Shown here: in pieces, positions 17,074 to 25,328 of the stretch
How the letters are laid out: every line of letters begins with the position of its first letter
Position numbering within the stretch: position 1 is the first letter of the stretch
Assembly (NCBI RefSeq): GCF_913773725.1
Contig: NZ_CAJYGK010000036.1
Coordinates: 1 to 38,284, forward strand
Direction of reading: 5' to 3'
Source: an uncultured Aquabacterium sp.
GTDB lineage: Bacteria > Pseudomonadota > Gammaproteobacteria > Burkholderiales > Burkholderiaceae_C
Length of the DNA: 38,284 bases
Program-made: the position numbers and the translations under genes
Notes under the pieces: model-generated
Database searches by the model: none
What the model was told of the DNA's origin: nothing
Seen by the model: the letters and a program-made list of their open reading frames with translations, nothing else

Positions 17074-17358
17074 TCAGACTGACCGCGACAGCGCCTGGCC
17101 AGATCGGTGGGTCCGCGCGGGGCGACGGCGAGGCTCAGTGCCCACAAGCATCAGCCACACGGACAGCGCGCCGGCCAGGGAGATGCCGCACCAAAACACG
17201 AGAAACGTGACGCTGTAGACCGTGGTGGCATCCGGCTGCCATCGACCGATAGACACCTGAGTCGGATCGATCCAGGCGAACACCAGTCCTTCCAGCACGG
17301 CAGCAAACAGGAAGGCGGGCCACAGGATCTGGGCCACGTGAAGAGCGCGCTGTGTCAT
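17074..17358 (-). CDS. Small two-helix membrane protein of the cco cluster
   Basis: A protein of 94 residues that I do not recognise by name. Two transmembrane helices are clear, at about residues 10-30 (ILWPAFLFAAVLEGLVFAWI) and 47-72 (VYSVTFLVFWCGISLAGALS). A short polar loop lies between them and the tail is Arg/Ser-rich. ATG 17358 has a perfect AGGAGG four bases upstream, so it is a real gene; the frame extends ten codons further up without support. It lies last in the ccoG-ccoH direction, after a strong hairpin. By position it may assist cbb3 oxidase assembly, but nothing in the sequence proves this. Confidence 0.75.
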   Translation of the reverse strand: MTQRALHVAQILWPAFLFAAVLEGLVFAWIDPTQVSIGRWQPDATTVYSVTFLVFWCGISLAGALSVWLMLVGTEPRRRPARTHRSGQALSRSV

Positions 17359-17418
17359 GGAACCTCCTGATGGAAAGGGATCGGACACACGCCGATGTTC
17401 CTGCAGCTTGCGCTCTTT

Positions 17419-17441
17419 GCCTGCGGGACTTACCCGCAGGC
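17419..17441. terminator. Perfect hairpin between ccoH and the small membrane protein gene
   Basis: GCCTGCGGG (17419-17427), five-base loop, CCCGCAGGC (17433-17441): nine perfect base pairs on either strand. No T-run follows in the direction of transcription, so it may be a partial terminator, an RNase barrier or an mRNA stabiliser that changes expression of the downstream gene. Confidence 0.5.
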
Positions 17442-17454
17442 GTCACTGACTCGC

Positions 17455-17712
17455 TCAGCGCTCGGCCGGGGCCGTGCTTTCCGCAGCGTGGTTGCGCGCT
17501 TTCACCGCAGGCAACTCATTCGGAGACGTGACCTCCGTCTTGGAGGTGTCGAGCACCGGATCCACATTGCGGACCGCGATGCCTACGGTGAACAGCGACG
17601 CCACAACCACGGCCAGCGGACCGCCGATCACCATCCAGACGATGGGCAATTTCCACCAGGGCGGCTGTGACACCGGGGCTTGAGACAGGGGCGTCATACT
17701 TTGCTCGGACAT
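17455..17712 (-). CDS. ccoH: Short FixH/CcoH-like protein
   Basis: An 85-residue single-span membrane protein with the N-terminal hallmark of the FixH/CcoH family: PPWWKLPIVWMVIGGPLAVV at about 18-37, TM helix about 22-48, then the Asp-Pro-Val-Leu of NVDPVLD. Classical CcoH is about 150-170 residues, with a periplasmic domain after the helix. Here only about 30 polar residues follow, so the periplasmic domain is missing or reduced. CcoH stabilises early CcoNO and CcoP assembly in other bacteria, and the transmembrane part may suffice. ATG 17712 has AGAGG upstream and follows ccoG by 27 bases. The assignment rests on the motif and the neighbours. Confidence 0.75.
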   Translation of the reverse strand: MSEQSMTPLSQAPVSQPPWWKLPIVWMVIGGPLAVVVASLFTVGIAVRNVDPVLDTSKTEVTSPNELPAVKARNHAAESTAPAER

Positions 17713-17739
17713 GAAGACCTCTTGAAAATGGCCGCAGCG

Positions 17740-19215
17740 TCAGCGCGGCACCATGAAGGTAGTGTGCTCGCGCACGTCGACTTGTGGGCGGTCACCCTGC
17801 CGCAACTGCTCGACAAGCAGGGTCATGCCGGTGGCACCCGTGCCCATCCGGGCAGCCACCTCGGGCGGCACGCGCACCGAGACTGGAACCCAGCGGGCTT
17901 CGGCCGGGCCGAGCACGATGTTGTCGCCGCCCTCGACACGGGCGGCGGTGAGTTGCTCCACCCCGATGCGGTACCGCTGCACTCGCTCGCTGGCATTCAT
18001 CAACTGAACGCGGTAGACGTTCTCGACAAACCCCTCGTCCACCACACGGGCCAGCGCGCCCCGGTCCCGCACGATGTCCACACGGAACGACGGACGGTTG
18101 TAGATGCTGTAGACGAACGCGCCCACCACCACGAACAGGATGGCCGTGTAGAGAAGGACGCGAGGGCGGGCCACACGAGCCCACATTTCTGCACGGCCCC
18201 AGCCGTTGTCCATGGAGTTTTGAGTGGCGTAGCGAATCAGGCCACGCGGCGCACCCATCTTGTCCATCACAGAGTCACAGACATCGATGCAGGCCGCACA
18301 GCCGATGCACTCGTACTGCAGTCCCTTGCGAATGTCGATGCCGGTGGGGCACACCTGGACGCACAAGGTGCAGTCAATGCAATCGCCCTTGCCCGCCGCC
18401 TTCGCGTCGGTCTTGCGCGAACGCGAGCCACGGGGTTCACCACGCTTTTCGTCGTAGCTGATGATCAGCGTGTCGCGGTCGAACATGGCGCTCTGGAAGC
18501 GCGCATACGGGCACATGTACTTGCAGACCTGTTCGCGCATGTACCCGGCGTTGCCGTAGGTAGCGAAGCCGTAGAACAGAATCCAGAAGGTTTCCCACGG
18601 ACCGAGACCGAAGCTGACCACAGCCTGAGCCAGCTCACGGATCGGCGTGAAGTACCCCACAAAGGTATACCCCGTCCAGAGTGCAAAGGAAATCCACGCA
18701 ACCTGCTTGCCCGTCTTGCGCAGCACCTTCTGGACCGACCAGGGCGCCTTGTCGAGCTTCATGCGGCGGGTGCGATCCCCTTCGATCTTCCGCTCGATCC
18801 ACATGAAGATTTCGGTGTAGACCGACTGAGGACAGGCATAGCCGCACCACAAGCGCCCCGCCACGGCCGTGAACAGGAACAGCCCGTATGCGGAAATCAT
18901 CAGCAAGGCCGTCAGGTAGATCAGGTCTTGCGGATAAAGAACGAGGTTGAACAGGTAGAAGCGCCTCGTTCCCAGATCGAACAGCACCGCCTGGCGGTCG
19001 TTCCACATCAGCCAGGGGGTGCAGTAGAACACCAGCTGAGTCAGCCAGACCAACACCCAGCGCCATTTGGTGAACCAGCCGAAGACCTCGCGTGCGTAGA
19101 TTTTCTCTGCCTTCTTGTAAAGCAGAACCGTTTCTTCCCTGCGCTGAGGGTCGACGGCGGGCTGAATGGGGATGACGCGCTTGGCGTCTGCAGAGGGTGA
19201 TGCTGACTCTGACAT
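17740..19215 (-). CDS. ccoG: cbb3 oxidase accessory protein CcoG (FixG-type Fe-S membrane protein)
   Basis: Membrane-bound polyferredoxin needed for copper handling in cbb3 oxidase biogenesis; RdxA/CcoG has been linked to cupric reduction. The 491-residue product has about five TM helices, GRLWCGYACPQSVYTEIFMW, REQVCKYMCPYARFQSAM, two classical cluster motifs (DCIDCTLCVQVCPTGIDIR and ECIGCAACIDVC), a later TM (LLYTAILFVVVGAFVYSI) and a C-terminal periplasmic Ig-like FixG_C domain. The start is ATG 19215 (MSESASPS); the frame is open to 19320 but without family character, and it would run through the FNR-type dyad. It is followed by ccoH. The dyad at 19305-19322 suggests its own oxygen-responsive promoter. 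Confidence 0.97.
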   Translation of the reverse strand: MSESASPSADAKRVIPIQPAVDPQRREETVLLYKKAEKIYAREVFGWFTKWRWVLVWLTQLVFYCTPWLMWNDRQAVLFDLGTRRFYLFNLVLYPQDLIYLTALLMISAYGLFLFTAVAGRLWCGYACPQSVYTEIFMWIERKIEGDRTRRMKLDKAPWSVQKVLRKTGKQVAWISFALWTGYTFVGYFTPIRELAQAVVSFGLGPWETFWILFYGFATYGNAGYMREQVCKYMCPYARFQSAMFDRDTLIISYDEKRGEPRGSRSRKTDAKAAGKGDCIDCTLCVQVCPTGIDIRKGLQYECIGCAACIDVCDSVMDKMGAPRGLIRYATQNSMDNGWGRAEMWARVARPRVLLYTAILFVVVGAFVYSIYNRPSFRVDIVRDRGALARVVDEGFVENVYRVQLMNASERVQRYRIGVEQLTAARVEGGDNIVLGPAEARWVPVSVRVPPEVAARMGTGATGMTLLVEQLRQGDRPQVDVREHTTFMVPR

Positions 19216-19304
19216 GGTGTTCCGAAATGACTGACGGCGGAGCGGCCAGGTACCCCATAGGGTATCATGAGCCATCCTCCGCCGTTGGGCTTTCGATGTG
19301 CTGT

Positions 19305-19322
19305 GCTTGACCAGGGTCAAGC
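19305..19322. promoter_or_regulatory. FNR/DNR-type dyad upstream of ccoG
   Basis: GCTTGAC-CAGG-GTCAAGC is a perfect dyad with 7-bp arms; its core TTGAC-N4-GTCAA matches the FNR consensus at eight of ten positions. It lies about 90 bases before the ccoG start and just past the ccoP stop. No -10 is found at the class II spacing, so class I activation or a different CRP/FNR-family protein such as DNR/NNR is possible. Confidence 0.55.
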
Positions 19323-19354
19323 GGGGTCGACTTGGTGGTCAACCCCGTGACAGA

Positions 19355-20290
19355 TCACTTGGACGAAGCGGTCTGGACCGGATTCGACAGACCCCAGACG
19401 TAAGACGCCACCACCTTGATCTGGTCTTCCGACAGACGCGGGCTTTGAGCCGGCATGACGTTCACCTTGCCCTCGTTGACGATGCGAACGATGGCTTCTT
19501 CGCCCCAGCCATGCAGCCAGACCTTGTCGGTCAGGTTCGGCGCACCGATGGCATGGTTGCCCTTGCCGTCGGCGCCGTGACAGGCCGCACACACGGCCTT
19601 GAACTTGGCCTTGCCCAGTTCAGCCAGGATGGAGTTGTGACCCGAACCGGACAGGCTCAGCACGTAGTTCGCCACCTGGCGGACTTCGTCGGGCGAACCC
19701 ACCGCAGCAGCCATGGGAGGCATCTGACCGCGACGACCACCGGTGATGGTCTCGATGATCTTCTCGGGCGAACCACCATGCAGCCAGTCACCGTCCGTCA
19801 GGTTGGGGAAGGACTTCGCACCCTTGGCGTCCGAGCCGTGGCAAGCCGCACAGTTGTTGAGGAACAGGCGCTGGCCAATGGCGTGAGCTTGAGGATCACG
19901 AGCCAGATCCGGCACCGAAGCGTTCTTGAACTTGGCGAAGATCTTGTCTTCCTCGGCCTTGGCCTTCACCATTTCGGCTTCCAACTGACCCTTGGAGGTC
20001 CAGTTGAGCTTGCCAGGCGAGTTGCCCAGCCCCGGATACAGGGCGAAGTAGCCGATGGCGAAGATCAGCGTGATGATGAACAGGAACAGCCACCAGCGCG
20101 GCAGCGGGTTGTTCAGTTCACGCAGGTCGCCGTCCCACACGTGGCCGGTGGTCTTGTCGACGTTGCCGTCGGCGTCATAGATCACCTTGTGCTTGGCTGC
20201 GCCGATCAGGACGAACGCGCAGTACACCAGGCCGAACACCACGATGGCCGTGACATACCACGCCCATCCGTTGGAAATGAAGTCGCTCAT
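19355..20290 (-). CDS. ccoP: cbb3-type cytochrome c oxidase subunit III (dihaem CcoP)
   Basis: Membrane-anchored dihaem cytochrome c that passes electrons towards CcoO and CcoN. The product has 311 residues: two N-terminal TM helices (about 10-30 and 65-85), the FixP-type signature VWDGDLRELNNPLPRWW between them, haem motifs CAACH at 147-151 and 234-238, and Met axial-ligand candidates in GRRGQMPPM and GKVNVMPAQS. ATG 20290 (MSDFISNG) has GGAGG eight bases upstream; the longer frame to 20308 overlaps ccoQ. It follows ccoQ directly, within ccoNOQP. Confidence 0.97.
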   Translation of the reverse strand: MSDFISNGWAWYVTAIVVFGLVYCAFVLIGAAKHKVIYDADGNVDKTTGHVWDGDLRELNNPLPRWWLFLFIITLIFAIGYFALYPGLGNSPGKLNWTSKGQLEAEMVKAKAEEDKIFAKFKNASVPDLARDPQAHAIGQRLFLNNCAACHGSDAKGAKSFPNLTDGDWLHGGSPEKIIETITGGRRGQMPPMAAAVGSPDEVRQVANYVLSLSGSGHNSILAELGKAKFKAVCAACHGADGKGNHAIGAPNLTDKVWLHGWGEEAIVRIVNEGKVNVMPAQSPRLSEDQIKVVASYVWGLSNPVQTASSK

Positions 20291-20304
20291 GTCTGAGCCT
20301 CCAA

Positions 20305-20442
20305 TCAATCTTCTGAGAGAGGCAGCCGGGCTGCCTCATCAAACTGGGACTTGTTGCCCCGGGCGTAGGCCCAGGCGACGATGCCCACGAAAACGCACAG
20401 GCATGCCACCGTGAAGAGGCTTCTCACATCGATGATGTCCAT
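20305..20442 (-). CDS. ccoQ: cbb3-type cytochrome oxidase subunit CcoQ
   Basis: A 45-residue protein in the ccoO-ccoP gap, reading MDIIDVRSLFTVACLCVFVG and then IVAWAYARGNKSQFDEAARL before the end. It has one TM helix (about 9-26) and the conserved FixQ/CcoQ pattern of Trp-Ala-Tyr followed by a basic patch and F[DE]EAA. CcoQ stabilises the interaction of CcoP with the CcoNO core. ATG 20442 has AGGAG eight bases upstream; the TGA is at 20305-20307, 14 bases before the ccoP start. Its small size makes it easy to miss, but position, start signal and motif agree. Confidence 0.92.
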   Translation of the reverse strand: MDIIDVRSLFTVACLCVFVGIVAWAYARGNKSQFDEAARLPLSED

Positions 20443-20454
20443 GTGCGCTGCTCC

Positions 20455-21087
20455 TTACTTGACGGCGGTTCCAAGGACCTGCAGGTAGGCAATCACAGCC
20501 TCGAGCTCGGTCTTGTCCTTGACTTCTTCGTCAGCGGCCTTGATCTCGGTGTCGGTGTAGGGCACACCCACCTTGCGCAGGGCCTCCATGCGCGGCGCCA
20601 CGGCAGGACCGTCCTTCAGCTTGGCTTCGGCCAGCCACGGGTAAGCAGGCATGTTGGACTCGGGCACCACGTCACGCGGGTTGATCAGGTGAGCACGATG
20701 CCATTCGTCCGAGTACTTGCCGCCAACGCGATGCAGGTCGGGACCTGTGCGCTTGGAACCCCACTGGAAGGGATGGTCGTAGACGAATTCGCCAGCCATC
20801 GAGTAGTGGCCATAGCGCAGCGTTTCAGCGCGGAACGGACGCACCATCTGCGAGTGACAGCCGTAGCAGCCCTCGCGGATGTAGACGTCACGACCAGCCA
20901 GTTGCAGTGCCGTGTAGGGCTTAAGGCCCTCGACCGGCTGCGTGGTGCTGTGCTGGAAGAACAGCGGAACGATTTCGACCAGCGCCCCGAAGGACACGAC
21001 GATCAGCGTGAGCACGATCATCAGGAAGTTGCTGGTCTCGATCTTCTCGTGAGAGAAGAGCGCAGGCTTGTGGTTGTGGTCAGCCAT
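20455..21087 (-). CDS. ccoO: cbb3-type cytochrome c oxidase subunit II (monohaem CcoO)
   Basis: Monohaem cytochrome c subunit anchored by one N-terminal helix (about residues 20-43, [20 protein letters not shown]). The product has 210 residues with the haem motif CYGCH at 74-78 in [16 protein letters not shown], then [29 protein letters not shown] and the Met-ligand region [15 protein letters not shown] 21087 (MADHNHKP) is preceded by AAGGAG. The downstream ccoQ starts 12 bases after its stop. The sequence is canonical throughout. Confidence 0.98.
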   Translation of the reverse strand: MADHNHKPALFSHEKIETSNFLMIVLTLIVVSFGALVEIVPLFFQHSTTQPVEGLKPYTALQLAGRDVYIREGCYGCHSQMVRPFRAETLRYGHYSMAGEFVYDHPFQWGSKRTGPDLHRVGGKYSDEWHRAHLINPRDVVPESNMPAYPWLAEAKLKDGPAVAPRMEALRKVGVPYTDTEIKAADEEVKDKTELEAVIAYLQVLGTAVK

Positions 21088-21103
21088 GTTGTTCTCCTTC
21101 TTA

Positions 21104-22540
21104 TCAGGCGTGAGCCGGCTGAGCCTGAGCACCGATCGGCGCATCCACGGCGCGACCAGCCAGGGCGGTCATCACGGTGTTCCACAGCATCAGGATCATG
21201 CCGCCCAGGTAGAGCAGGCCGCCCGCGACGCGGATCACATAGAACGGATAGGTCGCCTTCACGCCCTCGACGAAGCTGTAGACCAGCGTGCCGTCAGGGT
21301 TCACAGCGCGCCACATCAGGCCCTGCATCACACCGGCAATCCACATCGCGGCGATGTACAGCACGATGCCGATGGTGGCAGCCCAGAAGTGCAGCGAGAT
21401 GGCCTGGACCGAGTACATCGTCTGACGACCGAACATGCGCGGGATCAGGTAGTACAGCGAGCCCATCGAGATCAGACCCACCCAGCCCAGAGCACCCGAG
21501 TGCACGTGGCCGACGGTCCAGTCGGTGTAGTGCGACAGCGAGTTCACGGTCTTGATGGACATCATCGGACCTTCGAAGGTCGACATGCCGTAGAACGACA
21601 GGGCCACGATCAGGAACTTCAGGATCGCGTCGTCGCGCAGCTTGTACCAGGCACCCGACAGGGTCATGATGCCGTTGATCATGCCGCCCCAGGAGGGAGC
21701 CAGCAGGATCAGCGAGAACACCATGCCGACGGACTGGGTCCAGTCAGGCAGCGCGGTGTAGTGCAGGTGGTGAGGACCCGCCCACATGTAGGTGAAGATC
21801 AGAGCCCAGAAGTGCACGATCGACAGGCGATACGAGTACACGGGCATGCCGGCCTGCTTGGGGATGTAGTAGTACATCATGCCCAGGAAGCCTGCCGTCA
21901 GGAAGAAGCCCACGGCATTGTGGCCGTACCACCATTGCACCATGGCGTCCTGCACACCGGCGTACACCGAGTAGGACTTGGTCAGGCTGACGGGGATCTC
22001 GGCGCTGTTGACGATGTGCAGCAGGGCCACGGCGATGATGAAGGCGCCGTAGAACCAGTTGGCCACATAGATGTGGCGCACCTTGCGGATGCCGATGGTG
22101 CCGAAGAAGACGACGGCGTACGCGACCCAGACCAGGGTGATCAGGATGTCGATCGGCCACTCGAGTTCAGCGTACTCCTTGCCGCTGGTGTAGCCCAGCG
22201 GCAGCGAGATGGCCGCCAGCAGGATCACCAGTTGCCAGCCCCAGAACGTGAAAGAAGCCAGAGGGCCTGCAAAAAGGCGCGTCTGGCATGTTCTTTGCAC
22301 AACGTGGTAAGAAGTTGCGAACAGGGCGCAGCCGCCGAACGCAAAAATCACCGCATTGGTGTGCAACGGTCGCAGTCGACCGTAGGACAGCCAGGGAATG
22401 CCGAAATTGAGTTCCGGCCAGGCCAGCTGGGACGCAATGAGGACGCCGACTGCCATGCCGACGACGCCCCATAGGACGGCCGCTATGGCGAACTGCCGGA
22501 CAACCGTGTCGTTGTACGTGGCAGAGTGGGTGGATGCCAT
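21104..22540 (-). CDS. ccoN: cbb3-type cytochrome c oxidase subunit I (CcoN)
   Basis: Catalytic haem-copper subunit of the high-affinity cbb3 oxidase, which reduces O2 at the haem b3/CuB site and pumps protons. The 478-residue product has about 12 TM helices. Expected histidines are visible in [19 protein letters not shown] (low-spin haem), [16 protein letters not shown] and [15 protein letters not shown] (CuB), and [14 protein letters not shown] (haem ligands). ATG 22540 has TAGGAG upstream. It is the first gene of ccoNOQP. An FNR box and a -10-like element lie just upstream, partly inside ccoS. Confidence 0.98.
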   Translation of the reverse strand: MASTHSATYNDTVVRQFAIAAVLWGVVGMAVGVLIASQLAWPELNFGIPWLSYGRLRPLHTNAVIFAFGGCALFATSYHVVQRTCQTRLFAGPLASFTFWGWQLVILLAAISLPLGYTSGKEYAELEWPIDILITLVWVAYAVVFFGTIGIRKVRHIYVANWFYGAFIIAVALLHIVNSAEIPVSLTKSYSVYAGVQDAMVQWWYGHNAVGFFLTAGFLGMMYYYIPKQAGMPVYSYRLSIVHFWALIFTYMWAGPHHLHYTALPDWTQSVGMVFSLILLAPSWGGMINGIMTLSGAWYKLRDDAILKFLIVALSFYGMSTFEGPMMSIKTVNSLSHYTDWTVGHVHSGALGWVGLISMGSLYYLIPRMFGRQTMYSVQAISLHFWAATIGIVLYIAAMWIAGVMQGLMWRAVNPDGTLVYSFVEGVKATYPFYVIRVAGGLLYLGGMILMLWNTVMTALAGRAVDAPIGAQAQPAHA

Positions 22541-22567
22541 CTCTTCTTCTCCTAAGTTACAGCGCGA

Positions 22568-22608
22568 ATTGTGAGGGCAAACCCCGGCCTAAATTTGATG
22601 ACGCTCAA
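22568..22608 (-). promoter_or_regulatory. FNR-dependent promoter of ccoNOQP
   Basis: The FNR box TTGAT-GACG-CTCAA at 22595-22608 matches the consensus at nine of ten positions. On the minus strand CACAAT at 22573-22568 (four of six to TATAAT) is centred 31 bases downstream of the box centre, the class II spacing. Transcription would begin near 22562, about 22 bases before the ccoN ATG. The box lies within the last codons of ccoS. Confidence 0.7.
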
Positions 22609-22765
22609 CGTTATCCTCGACTTTTTGAGACTCATCAGTGAGGATCCGAAGGCCCTCCTGCTCGATGTCTTCAAACTGTCCTGAATGGACGGCCCATCCC
22701 AGAATCGCCAGGATGGCGAGCACGAGCAGAACCGAAACGGGCAACAGGACGAAGAGGATTTCCAT
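22589..22765 (-). CDS. ccoS: cbb3 oxidase maturation protein CcoS
   Basis: A 58-residue membrane protein, MEILFVLLPVSVLLVLAILA then ILGWAVHSGQFEDIEQEGLR and a charged tail. One TM helix spans about 3-25. The W-x-[VI]-x-[ST]-G-Q-F-[ED]-D pattern is the CcoS/FixS signature. CcoS is needed for inserting haem and copper cofactors into CcoN. The start is ATG 22765; the open frame to 22834 runs into ccoI and lacks support. It begins seven bases after the ccoI stop, and its 3' end contains the FNR box for ccoN. Confidence 0.95.
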   Translation of the reverse strand: MEILFVLLPVSVLLVLAILAILGWAVHSGQFEDIEQEGLRILTDESQKVEDNVERHQI

Positions 22766-22772
22766 GGCGTGA

Positions 22773-25208
22773 TCAGGCAGAGGGGTTAGAACCCGCCGGA
22801 TGGGCGCCGAGTCTAAGCGCATTGAGCACGACAAACAGCGAACTCAGCGCCATGCCAAGGCCGGCCAGCCAGGGTGGAAGCAGCCCCATGAGGGCCAGAG
22901 GAATGCAGACCATGTTGTAGGAGGCGGCCCAGAGCAGGTTCTGGCGCACGATGCGGATGGCGCGTCGAGAGATCAATACCGCCGCGGGCACACCCGAAAG
23001 CCGCCCTCCCAGCACGATCAGGTCAGCCTGAGATTGCGCCAGCGCAGCGCCCTGGTCCAGCGCAATGGAGACATCGGCCTTGGCCAGCACCGGGGCGTCG
23101 TTGATGCCGTCACCGACCACGGCCACCCGTTGACCGCGGGCCTGGGCCTCACGAATCTCTTCCAGCTTGTCCTCGGGCGCAGCCTGAGCGCGGGCCACGA
23201 CCACTTCGCCACCCGCAGACAGGTGTCGTGCAGCGGCAACGACGCGATCGTGGCGGTCACCGGAAAGCAATGCCGACTCACACCCGAGTTGCCGCAATTG
23301 TTGCAGCGCTGGCGCCGCTTCATCCCGAAAGACCTCGTCGAAAACAAAGCCAAATCCAGGGATGGACGAGGCCCCCGAGCCTGGATCGACGGGCGCCAGC
23401 CAGACGCGAGCGTCCGTCGCAGGATGGTCCTGTCCAAGCACCCACACCGCGGACCCGAGTCGCCAGGTGACGCCATCGGCATCCCGACCTTGTACGCCCT
23501 TGCCGGCTTCCTCACGGAGGTCCTGCCAGCCCAGCGGCTGGAAGGGCCGGATCGCCTGGACCGCCGACACCAGCGACCGCGACAGCGGGTGCTGCGAACA
23601 CGCGGCCAGCGCGGCTGCGCGCTGCAGTGCTTCGGCCAGATCCGGGCCGTCGAGGTCTTGCCGTAGACCGCCCGCGTGCTCCACCGCCACGAGCGTCAAC
23701 TCACCCTTGGTGAGCGTGCCCGTCTTGTCAAAGTAAACGCGGGACACCGCGGACAGGGCCTCGATGGCGTCGAGTCGCCTCACGAGAACCCCCCGTCGCG
23801 CCAGAGCCCCCGCGGCCGACAGCAGCGCAGCCGGGGCTGCCAATGACAGCGCGCAAGGACAGGTGACAACGAGCACGGAGACTGCCACCCAGACGGACTT
23901 CGCCGGATCGATCCACTGCCAGACCAGCGCACCGGCGGCGGCGAGAAAAAGCACAGCCCAGAGGAAGGGGCCTGCCATGCGGTCGGCCATGCGCATCCAG
24001 CCCGGCTTTTCCGTGAGCGCCTGCTGCACCAGGGACACGATCTGCTGATAACGCGTGTCGGGCCCCAGGCGCTCGACGCGCATCCACACCGGCGCCCCGA
24101 GGTTCATGCTGCCCGCCACGACGACCTGCCCCACGGTGCGCACCACGGCCCGGGATTCGCCGGTCAGCAAGGATTCATCCACCTCGGTGCGGCCTGCGAG
24201 GATCTGCCCATCCGCCGGAAAGGACTGCCCCACGGTAATCCGAAGGCAGTCTCCATGCTGCAGGGCCGACAGCGGCACCGATTCGACGGAGCAGGCTTGC
24301 CAGTCCGGTTCAACGGCCGCATCGCCCGGCCCCTGCCCCGGGGGCAGGATGGCGCGGTCCACCGCTTCCGGCAGCCTCAGGCACAGCGCCTCCAGAGACT
24401 GCGTCACCCGCTCGCGCGCACGCAACTCCAGCCAACGCCCGGCCAGCAGGAAGGTGACGAACATGGTCAGGGAATCGAAATATGCATCGGGGCCGAAAAT
24501 GTCCTGCGCTCCGAATGTGACCCCGGAACTGACGATGAAGGCCGCCGCCATGCCGATGGCCACCGGCGTGTCCATGGCCACCCTGCCCTGCCGGGCGGCG
24601 CGCCACGCCCCCGAGAAGAAAGGGCCGCAGGAGAAAAGCATGACAGGCAGACTCAGCACCCAGCAGGACCAGTTGAGCAACTGCCAGATGTCGGCCGGAA
24701 TCTCTCCGGGCTCGGCAACATACTGCGCCCAGGTGATCATCATCACCTGCATCATGCAGAAGCCGGCCACGGACAGTTGCCACAACAGCTTGCGACGCTC
24801 ACGGAGGCGTTCGTGCCCGGCACGGGCTGCGGCGTCCGGCCAGGCCTTGTAACCCACACGCTGGACTGCCTCCACCAGCATCGACAGGCGCACCTTCGCC
24901 GGGTCGATCAGGATCCGGGCGCGCTGCGAAGCGGCCTGCACCTGCACGTCCGACACGCCAGGAACCTTGAGGAGCGCCGACTCGATGGTGATGGCGCATG
25001 CTGCGCAGTACATGCCGGACAGCCCCAGACCAATGCGGCGCTCGCTGCTTCCCAGGGGCGCCTCCAGCACGCACTGAGCCAGAAGATCGGGATCGTCGAG
25101 GCCCGCGGACTGCGCGGGCGTCAAGGGAGGCAGCGGCGGGAGTGGCGCGCCGGGCACGGGCACGGCGGTGTCACCCGCGGCAAGGGCTGAACTGGCGGAG
25201 GGAGGCAT
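22773..25208 (-). CDS. ccoI: Copper-translocating P1B-type ATPase CcoI (FixI)
   Basis: P-type ATPase that exports copper for assembly of the cbb3 CuB centre. The 811-residue product has a Pro/Ala-rich N-terminal tail, one heavy-metal-associated domain (LSGMYCAACAITIE, CxxC at 68 and 71), TM helices, the TGES actuator motif (DESLLTGESRAVV), the intramembrane VTCPCALSLAAP motif, the phosphorylation site DKTGTLTKGEL, QHPLSRSLV and the GDGINDAPVLAKADV hinge. The family usually has about 750-830 residues. ATG 25208 is chosen; TTG 25241 is possible but unlikely. It is the first gene of the ccoI-ccoS pair, which here lies upstream of ccoNOQP rather than downstream as in the ccoGHIS order. Confidence 0.96.
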   Translation of the reverse strand: MPPSASSALAAGDTAVPVPGAPLPPLPPLTPAQSAGLDDPDLLAQCVLEAPLGSSERRIGLGLSGMYCAACAITIESALLKVPGVSDVQVQAASQRARILIDPAKVRLSMLVEAVQRVGYKAWPDAAARAGHERLRERRKLLWQLSVAGFCMMQVMMITWAQYVAEPGEIPADIWQLLNWSCWVLSLPVMLFSCGPFFSGAWRAARQGRVAMDTPVAIGMAAAFIVSSGVTFGAQDIFGPDAYFDSLTMFVTFLLAGRWLELRARERVTQSLEALCLRLPEAVDRAILPPGQGPGDAAVEPDWQACSVESVPLSALQHGDCLRITVGQSFPADGQILAGRTEVDESLLTGESRAVVRTVGQVVVAGSMNLGAPVWMRVERLGPDTRYQQIVSLVQQALTEKPGWMRMADRMAGPFLWAVLFLAAAGALVWQWIDPAKSVWVAVSVLVVTCPCALSLAAPAALLSAAGALARRGVLVRRLDAIEALSAVSRVYFDKTGTLTKGELTLVAVEHAGGLRQDLDGPDLAEALQRAAALAACSQHPLSRSLVSAVQAIRPFQPLGWQDLREEAGKGVQGRDADGVTWRLGSAVWVLGQDHPATDARVWLAPVDPGSGASSIPGFGFVFDEVFRDEAAPALQQLRQLGCESALLSGDRHDRVVAAARHLSAGGEVVVARAQAAPEDKLEEIREAQARGQRVAVVGDGINDAPVLAKADVSIALDQGAALAQSQADLIVLGGRLSGVPAAVLISRRAIRIVRQNLLWAASYNMVCIPLALMGLLPPWLAGLGMALSSLFVVLNALRLGAHPAGSNPSA

Positions 25209-25328
25209 GAGGGCGCTGCTACAGTCTGACTCGGTACACAAGCGACGTCCGGATCAGTCCGGCGGACGCGGCACCGTAAGGGCTGCATGGGCGCAGCCCC
25301 TGAGCAAGGTCAACGAGGAAGCGAGATT

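Noticed and set aside
19216..19320. 35-codon N-terminal extension of ccoG
   Set aside because: It would include the FNR-type dyad and has no CcoG-like sequence; ATG 19215 begins a normal CcoG N-terminus.
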